Below, one piece after another: positions 15,142 to 16,126 of a stretch of 16,126 nucleotides of DNA (positions within the stretch are counted from its first letter, which is position 1; the number at the start of each line of letters is the position of its first letter). Under the pieces are notes generated by a model. It was not told where the DNA came from. It did no database searches and was given only the letters and a program-made list of their open reading frames with translations. The translations under genes were made by a program, and so were the position numbers. Source of the stretch: a bacterium (GTDB lineage Bacteria; SZUA-79; Acidulodesulfobacterales; Acidulodesulfobacteraceae); contig JAJYWW010000017.1 in assembly GCA_021791295.1 (NCBI GenBank), positions 1 through 16,126 on the forward strand, in the 5' to 3' direction.

Positions 15142-15792
15142 TTATTTTTTTGATGCCTCGATCTCTTTTATCCTGTTTTCAAGCTCCGATATTTTTGATT
15201 TTAAAAGCGATATCTCGTAAAAAGCAGGGTCGAAAAGTCTGTTATGTTCAAGGTCTATATTGTCGTGAACTTCCGATTCGTCCCGCTTTGTCGATTTCGC
15301 CGGTATTCCGACTACCGTAGAATGAGCAGGAACTTCGTTGACGACTACCGAATTAGCCCCTACCTTAGAGTCGTGTCCGATAGTTAAAGGACCCAGTATT
15401 TTTGCTCCCGTGCCTATTATCACCCTGTCCCCTACGGTAGGATGCCTTTTTTCTTTTTTCCAGCTTGTTCCTCCAAGCGTAACGCCGTGATAAATAGTAA
15501 CGTCGTCCCCTATTTCAGCGGTTTCGCCTATCACGACCCCCATGCCGTGGTCTATAAAAAATCTTTTACCTATTTTTGCGCCTGGATGAATTTCGATTCC
15601 CGTAAAAAATCTTCCTGCCTGCGAAACAAGCCTTGCCAAAAGCCTGAATTTATGTTTCCATAAAAAATGCGATACTTTGTGAAAATATACCGCATGAAGC
15701 CCAGGGTAGCACAGCAAAACCTCTATAGCGTTTCTGGCGGCAGGGTCTCTTTCGTAAACCGAATTTATATTTTCTCTTAAAGTTTTAAACAT
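15142..15792 (-). CDS. cysE: Serine O-acetyltransferase
   Basis: Acetylates L-serine with acetyl-CoA to O-acetylserine, the committed step to cysteine. I start it at ATG 15792 (MFKTLRENI, 216 residues) because short CysE proteins begin this way; an in-frame TTG at 15813 would add seven residues without family support. An alpha-helical N-terminal part ([21 protein letters not shown]) precedes a left-handed beta-helix of hexapeptide repeats, with D81-H82 (IDHGMG) and H102 (YHGVTLGG) in the active-site region. The C-terminal tail after the GIPAKS segment carries a short coiled coil ([16 protein letters not shown]). It leads the sulfur gene run, with rrf2 three bases downstream. No cysteine synthase gene is in view. 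Confidence 0.95.
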   Translation of the reverse strand: MFKTLRENINSVYERDPAARNAIEVLLCYPGLHAVYFHKVSHFLWKHKFRLLARLVSQAGRFFTGIEIHPGAKIGKRFFIDHGMGVVIGETAEIGDDVTIYHGVTLGGTSWKKEKRHPTVGDRVIIGTGAKILGPLTIGHDSKVGANSVVVNEVPAHSTVVGIPAKSTKRDESEVHDNIDLEHNRLFDPAFYEISLLKSKISELENRIKEIEASKK

Positions 15793-15813
15793 CTTTACGA
15801 AATAATATTCCAA

Positions 15814-15861
15814 ATATTTTTTATATTTATCTTACTAATATAACAGAAATATAAAAAATAT
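15814..15861. repeat. Perfect 15-bp AT-only inverted repeat upstream of cysE
   Basis: ATATTTTTTATATTT (15814-15828) and AAATATAAAAAATAT (15847-15861) are exact complements around an 18-base spacer. The structure fills most of the 86-bp gap between the permease gene and cysE. It might be a regulator binding site, an AT-only terminator for the permease transcript, or the promoter region itself. Pure A/T arms make accidental symmetry more likely than for mixed sequence. Confidence 0.5.
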
Positions 15862-15878
15862 GAAAGCGGGCTACAGGA

Positions 15879-16126
15879 CTATTCATATCTTAATGCTTCG
15901 ACGGGGTTCATCCTCGAGGCTTTATATGCGGGATAAAAGCCGAAAAATATTCCTACGCACAGGGAAAAAACGACGGATATTATTATCGGTTCAGCCGTAA
16001 CTACGGTTTTAAGGGGCGAAAAAGCGGAAATTGCGCTTGAAATTCCGAAGCCGAGAGCGATGCCGAGCAGTCCGCCGAAAAGACTTAGAACGGCGGATTC
16101 TATCAGAAACTGCTTTAAAATATCGG
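15879..16126 (-). CDS. ABC transporter permease, MacB/LolC (FtsX) type, C-terminal part
   Basis: Seen on the minus strand running off the right edge; only the last 81 residues are present. They begin DILKQFLIESAVLSLFGG, contain two hydrophobic segments (about LSLFGGLLGIALGFGI and PIIISVVFSLCVGIFFGFY) and end with PAYKASRMNPVEALRYE, the characteristic finish of MacB-family FtsX-domain permeases. Such proteins work with a LolD/MacB-type ATPase in lipoprotein release, or in efflux of macrolides or peptides; the partner and substrate are outside the window. The stop (15879-15881) is 86 bp before cysE on the same strand, so read-through into cysE is possible. Confidence 0.88.
   Translation of the reverse strand, partial: DILKQFLIESAVLSLFGGLLGIALGFGISSAISAFSPLKTVVTAEPIIISVVFSLCVGIFFGFYPAYKASRMNPVEALRYE

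Noticed and set aside
15793..15813. TTG start for cysE seven codons upstream
   Set aside because: The ATG at 15792 gives the usual CysE N-terminus; the TTG has no ribosome binding site.

Overview
The window comes from an AT-rich bacterium. The gene content fits a Gram-negative, deltaproteobacterial-like organism: it has rplM-rpsI-argC, a cysE-rrf2-iscS-mnmA sulfur cluster, and a succinate dehydrogenase of the anchor-less kind with an HdrB-like CCG subunit. An acidophilic sulfur-cycling lineage such as Acidulodesulfobacterales is a guess from style and gene order; the sequence does not prove it. Coding density is high, no intergenic gap exceeds about 140 bases, and I see no tRNA, rRNA, CRISPR array or transposase gene.

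Left half (plus strand, 1-8793). The window opens inside an HPP-family membrane protein. A good promoter then drives rplM-rpsI, closely followed by argC (arginine synthesis). A peptide/nickel-type ABC substrate-binding protein without visible partner genes comes next, then moaC (molybdenum cofactor). A near-consensus promoter and a 75-nt leader with a small hairpin precede sdhA-sdhB-sdhE. These are the flavoprotein, an iron-sulfur protein whose third cluster motif is all-cysteine, and a double CCG-domain subunit. A small acidic coiled-coil protein of unknown function closes this run.

Right half (minus strand, 16126-8810). Reading leftwards: the end of a MacB/LolC-type ABC permease, then cysE, an Rrf2/IscR-like regulator, iscS, mnmA, mtaB, rnc and der. 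The logic of the first part is sulfur flow. CysE makes O-acetylserine for cysteine, IscS turns cysteine sulfur into persulfide, and MnmA places it in tRNA, with the Rrf2 protein as likely Fe-S sensor. MtaB continues the tRNA thiolation theme, and rnc and der are RNA-processing and ribosome-assembly genes. The sdh operon and this minus-strand run converge at 8794-8809 with no visible terminator.

The most notable non-coding structure is in the rrf2-iscS gap: two near-identical perfect palindromes plus a decayed third copy, on an exact 42-bp period, with paired (compensatory) differences between the arms. A second, different perfect hairpin lies in the probable mnmA leader. I found no convincing wholly new system. 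The best candidates for follow-up are the palindrome array and the small gene after sdhE, which sits where archaeal four-subunit enzymes have a small extra subunit.
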